Assembly: GCF_009688965.1 (NCBI RefSeq)
Contig: NZ_AP021875.1
Location: 372,001-436,000, forward strand
Direction: 5' to 3'
Source: Desulfosarcina widdelii
Lineage (GTDB): Bacteria; Desulfobacterota; Desulfobacteria; Desulfobacterales; Desulfosarcinaceae
DNA length: 64,000 bases
Below are positions 61,487 through 64,000 of the stretch, one piece after another. The stretch's first letter is position 1; each line of letters begins with the position of its first letter. The notes below the pieces were generated by a model. It was given only the letters and a program-made list of their open reading frames with translations. It did not search any database and was not told the origin of the DNA. The translations under genes and the position numbers were made by a program.

Positions 61487-62266
61487 CTATCGTTGCTGAT
61501 CCCACGGAAGCATGTTATCGGCTTCGTATGAATCGGTTGATTTATAGGGCACCGGCGTTTCGCGAAGTTCAAAGCAATCTCCAGTCTGACGGATTTTTCG
61601 CCCTCTCGCCCTGAAACCGAGTGCTTCCTTGATCTTTACGATGTAAGCTTCGCTACCGACGGCAATGCTTTGTGACCATTTTCTTTCCCTATCGTTATTC
61701 TCTTCTTGTATGGCAGTGTCTATCCATTGGAGATGGGCATTCTTCAACTGCTCATAGGTGTCGAAACCCAGCACTTCCGTGAGACGATCAAAATCAATAA
61801 TTCCCTTTTTCTTTCGGGGATTTTGTATTTCATTATATCCACACCATTGCCACTTTTCGGGGTGATCGACAACACCGGCACGGACCATATTCATGTCGAT
61901 ATAGGTAATGCATTGGCGTAAATGACGATTACTTTCCACAGCGGTAGCATGATAGCGATCCTGCCAGAATGCGCCTTTTCTGTTTTTTCGCAGATTATAT
62001 TCCTGACCAGTTCTGCCGGCGACCAGCTTGATCGAATCCGGGATGGCGTTATGCCCGCCAGTGTCATATAAAAGCAGATGAATATGGTTGGAGGTGACCA
62101 TATAATCCAATACGTTCAAATGGCGATGACGTTTCCTTGCCCGATACAGCCATTCAATCCATCGGTTGCGGTCTTTTGCAAATTTTAAAAGAAAGGCCCT
62201 TTTATGGCAGCGATGGGTAATATGCCAGACATAACCGGGGACATAATGTCTCTTTGCACGGGCCAT
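61487..62266 (-). CDS. REP-associated tyrosine transposase (Y1/IS200-like, RAYT)
   Basis: 259 residues. ARAKRHYVPGYVWHITHRCH, then MVTSNHIHLLLYDTGG gives the HUH motif HIH; KGAFWQDRYHATAVES and CITYIDMNMVRAGVVDHPEK carry the catalytic Tyr region, and WCGYNEIQ follows. Full length for TnpA-REP proteins, which act in single-stranded DNA on palindromic repeats. In other genomes they are domesticated partners of dispersed REP elements. It is inserted in or adjacent to a DUF5615 gene whose remainder is missing. Confidence 0.9.
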   Translation of the reverse strand: MARAKRHYVPGYVWHITHRCHKRAFLLKFAKDRNRWIEWLYRARKRHRHLNVLDYMVTSNHIHLLLYDTGGHNAIPDSIKLVAGRTGQEYNLRKNRKGAFWQDRYHATAVESNRHLRQCITYIDMNMVRAGVVDHPEKWQWCGYNEIQNPRKKKGIIDFDRLTEVLGFDTYEQLKNAHLQWIDTAIQEENNDRERKWSQSIAVGSEAYIVKIKEALGFRARGRKIRQTGDCFELRETPVPYKSTDSYEADNMLPWDQQR

Positions 62267-62283
62267 TTAGCAGTGTTTTCCCT

Positions 62284-62370
62284 AAAAAAGTAAAAAAGGA
62301 CATCATTGCCTTGTTCACGCAATTTGTTTACCGTAGTTACCGGAATGTTTTCATCGACGAGGATCTTCAT
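62284..62370 (-). pseudogene. DUF5615 PIN-like toxin, N-terminal fragment
   Basis: MKILVDENIPVTTVNKLREQ then GNDVLFYFF is the first strand-helix of DUF5615 proteins with the conserved Asp-Glu-Asn. The similarity stops about 14 bases before the RAYT start. About 80 residues are missing. Overlaps the DUF433 gene by four bases as in intact pairs. Confidence 0.75.
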
Positions 62371-62606
62371 ACGGCGCTTTCCAGTTTTTCAAGGGGTGTA
62401 ATCTGCTCCTCGGCCAGCGTAGCGGCATAATCCAGGCAGGCATATATGTCTTTGATATGTATAGTGGGATAATCTTCCAGAAGTTGGTCCATCTGGTCGC
62501 CGTTTGCCAGCATACGCACAATCTGATGCACCGGGATTCTTGTACCTTTGATGCATGCTTGACCATGGCAAATATTGGGATCTACTGATATGCGTTCGAT
62601 TGTCAT
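62367..62606 (-). CDS. DUF433 antitoxin
   Basis: 79 residues from ATG 62606, with AGAGGTG upstream; the longer open frame from 62666 lacks a ribosome site. ERISVDPNICHGQACIKGTR then IPVHQIVRMLANGD is the DUF433 winged-helix signature (G-x-x-x-I-x-G-T-R-I-P-V). The partner toxin is truncated, leaving an orphan antitoxin. Confidence 0.87.
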   Translation of the reverse strand: MTIERISVDPNICHGQACIKGTRIPVHQIVRMLANGDQMDQLLEDYPTIHIKDIYACLDYAATLAEEQITPLEKLESAV

Positions 62607-62944
62607 AAAGGCACCTCTTTTCGATTTTGGCTGATTGGGATAAACTTTATGCCATTGATTCTTCATATTATATTATCGAGTATCGGAAAATCCAGAAATT
62701 TTTAGGTAGTTGGGGCGCTATTTGAATTGCTTATCTTATCAGACAGTTCTGGATGGTGCTTATGTTAATGGGTGGTGCTATAGAACCACTCCATGATCAC
62801 CGCAATCTGGGGACTGGGGGACGGGCATGAAATTATGCGTTTCCATTCAAAACGCAGCATGATAGGTCAAAATAATGCCCAGAAAAGCCAGAATAGACGC
62901 ACCTGGTACGTTGCCGCCGATAAAAAGGACAGAAGGGTATCCCC
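62607..62944. other. Gene-free spacer with 'gacgggcatgaaat' motif
   Basis: The motif GGACGGGCATGAAATTATGC with 'gtttccattcaaaac' (62818-62850) also occurs near 51.97, 52.43 and 58.53 kb. Otherwise nothing is recognised. Confidence 0.5.
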
Positions 62945-63379
62945 CTAATGGGCCTGGGAAAATTCTGGTCGGAATGGGTTAAAGACGCGCACCTGCTCAT
63001 CAATCAGCAAGCCATCATGCATGTCTTCAGAATACAGGGTGTTGCATCCTGCCATAAGTGCAGCAGCCACGATCATCGAGTCGTACACGCTTAATTTGTA
63101 ATGCTCGGCAACATGTCTGCCGCAATCATGCGTTTCTAAGGTTAACGGCTCCACCGGGCAAACAAATCGGATCAGAGACAAAAAGTCATTGATCTCCGGC
63201 CAGGGCATGCCCAACTTTCGTAACGCTACATTGGTAAGCTCGTTGAGCACTTGTACACTGATGATACCGCCGTTGAGGACGATCTCCTCAGCACGATCAG
63301 CTTTCACTGAATCCGCCGACAATAAATAGATCAATACGTTAGTGTCGATAAACGATTTATTGGCGGGCATTGGCGTCAT
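62945..63379 (-). CDS. vapC: PIN-domain RNase toxin (VapC family)
   Basis: 144 residues from ATG 63379; ATG 63370 is an alternative. KSFIDTNVLIYLLSADSVKA (Asp), ISVQVLNELTNVAL (Glu), LSVYDSMIVAAALMAGCNTL (Asp) and SEDMHDGLLID (acidic pair) mark the PIN domain. Overlaps the antitoxin gene by about 23 bases. Confidence 0.9.
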   Translation of the reverse strand: MTPMPANKSFIDTNVLIYLLSADSVKADRAEEIVLNGGIISVQVLNELTNVALRKLGMPWPEINDFLSLIRFVCPVEPLTLETHDCGRHVAEHYKLSVYDSMIVAAALMAGCNTLYSEDMHDGLLIDEQVRVFNPFRPEFSQAH

Positions 63380-63590
63380 TCCGGTCAAAGATGAAGTCTG
63401 CGGGTAGTTTCCCACGGTATTTCCTCAGTTTTGCCAGAAATGCCTCTTTTCCGGGTTTCTTTCTTACCTTGAATACCCGTTCATCGGCAACGATCACCTC
63501 GATATCATCACCTTCATTCAGGTCCAGGGCACTGACTACAGCTGCGGGCAAACGGATCGCCAGACTGTTTCCCCATTTGGATACTTGCAT
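63357..63590 (-). CDS. vapB: AbrB/MazE-type antitoxin
   Basis: 77 residues from ATG 63590, chosen for its AGGAGG 7 nt upstream. MQVSKWGNSLAIRLPAAVVS then ALDLNEGDDIEV is the classic AbrB/MazE domain; the basic tail RKKPGKEAFLAKLRKYRGKL then LPADFIFDR binds the PIN partner. An ATACAT/ATGTAT-type AT-rich stretch at 63600-63630 is the probable operator. Confidence 0.9.
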   Translation of the reverse strand: MQVSKWGNSLAIRLPAAVVSALDLNEGDDIEVIVADERVFKVRKKPGKEAFLAKLRKYRGKLPADFIFDRNDANARQ

Positions 63591-63603
63591 GGTTAAACCT
63601 CCT

Positions 63604-63631
63604 GTAGATATACATAGATCATGTATATCAT
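63604..63631 (-). promoter_or_regulatory. Probable operator of the vapBC pair
   Basis: 'agatatacatagatcatgtatat' (one base over 63605-63628) contains ATATACAT and ATGTATAT as an inverted repeat, just upstream of the AGGAGG. Similar in sequence to the dyad before the vapB at 14.1 kb (ATGTATATACAT). Confidence 0.5.
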
Positions 63632-63639
63632 CAATCGTG

Positions 63640-63801
63640 TTGTTGATCAACCGTTTGATCACCGGTAGCATTTTTGCCACGGACACACACGGACATTGTT
63701 TTTAAGGGACGAGAGGGGAAGGGGATGAAGTAATGCGTTTTTATAAAAATTTTTTTTCTTACCGCCTTCTTCGTTTAAGTCGTAGAACTTGCAGAAAACA
63801 G
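63640..63801. repeat. Reversed 'cacggacacacac' unit and spacer
   Basis: 'gccacggacacacacggac' (63677-63695) and 'ggggatgaagtaatgcgtt' are repeat fragments seen elsewhere in the right arm, followed by 'accgccttcttcgtttaag', a half CGCAGAG-type motif. No gene. Confidence 0.6.
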
Positions 63802-63999
63802 TCAGGGTTCATGTCGTTTAATTTTAAATTTGTCGAAATCTTTATCGTAGCTGTGCAGGATGTTCTGTGAATTCTTTTCCAGGCAGGCAATCAAATATGC
63901 ATCAACGATTTCAATATTATTCGAATCCCAGATATCCATCATGCTGACGACAGTTTTTTTATCTGTAATTTTCAAACCTTTAAATTTTAAAAGCCCCTT
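63802..63999 (-). CDS. PIN-domain protein, partial at window end
   Basis: 66 codons to the stop at 63802; the 5' part lies beyond the window. KITDKKTVVSMMDIWDSNNI, EIVDAYLIACLEKNSQNILH and SYDKDFDKFKIKRHEP match the C-terminal half of PIN domains, with Asp in VDAYLIA and YDKDFDK. It would be the toxin of a further TA pair. Confidence 0.75.
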   Translation of the reverse strand, partial: KGLLKFKGLKITDKKTVVSMMDIWDSNNIEIVDAYLIACLEKNSQNILHSYDKDFDKFKIKRHEP

Positions 64000-64000
64000 C

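Overview
The window looks like a chromosomal segment of a mesophilic, probably marine, Desulfobacterota-type (Desulfosarcina-like) bacterium. This is inferred from the exosortase/EpsI pair, the style of the exopolysaccharide genes, the crowd of toxin-antitoxin (TA) modules and the dispersed intergenic repeats. No rRNA, tRNA, CRISPR array or phage genes were recognised.

Layout. (1) 1-19 kb, moderate GC: nadE-type synthetase, acyl carrier protein, AMP-forming ligase, nucleotide-sugar dehydrogenase and a beta-CASP metallo-beta-lactamase protein. They lie among eight TA modules (two VapBC plus an AbrB/PIN pair, two RelE/Phd, MNT/HEPN, AbiEii-like, HicBA), three GxxExxY genes, and fragments of four-helix-bundle (S23/IVS) genes. 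Nearly every gap is filled with a few families of imperfectly palindromic dispersed repeats. (2) 19.2-21.8 kb: SGNH-like lipoprotein, exosortase and EpsI. (3) 22-50 kb, strikingly AT-rich: an exopolysaccharide locus with several glycosyltransferases, two sulfotransferases, an acetyltransferase, an asparagine synthetase-type amidotransferase, a methyltransferase, a Wzx-like flippase, a Wzy-like polymerase, an L/F-tRNA-protein-transferase (Aat) homologue, a Mig-14-like GNAT protein, a polysaccharide-deacetylase-like protein and a secreted TIG-like protein. It is broken up by a 124-bp MITE-like element, an IS1595 remnant, an IS256 remnant, a four-ORF IS481-type element and its deletion derivative. 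(4) 50-57 kb: an insertion-sequence cluster with two identical IS1111-type (IS110 family) copies, a third partial copy, and an IS4-family element. (5) 57-64 kb: a second TA/repeat region (MazEF, PIN/Phd, HicAB, MNT/HEPN, DUF433/DUF5615, VapBC, a partial PIN), with a REP-associated (Y1) transposase. Most repeats there run in the opposite orientation to those of the left arm.

How it fits together. The nucleotide-sugar dehydrogenase, ligase/ACP, amidotransferase, glycosyltransferases, flippase and polymerase are consistent with a Wzx/Wzy-type sulfated and possibly amidated or aminoacylated extracellular polysaccharide. The exosortase and EpsI would process co-exported sorted proteins. The flanking arms look like accumulation zones for TA cassettes and repeats. 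Repeats have entered coding sequence in places: an in-frame insertion in the AMP ligase, and a repeat-derived C-terminus on the nucleotide-sugar dehydrogenase.

Most notable: the Aat homologue and Mig-14 protein inside a polysaccharide locus; the repeat/TA arms of opposite polarity; direct repeats bracketing about 16 kb of the polysaccharide locus; and the perfectly conserved non-coding ends of the IS1111 copies.
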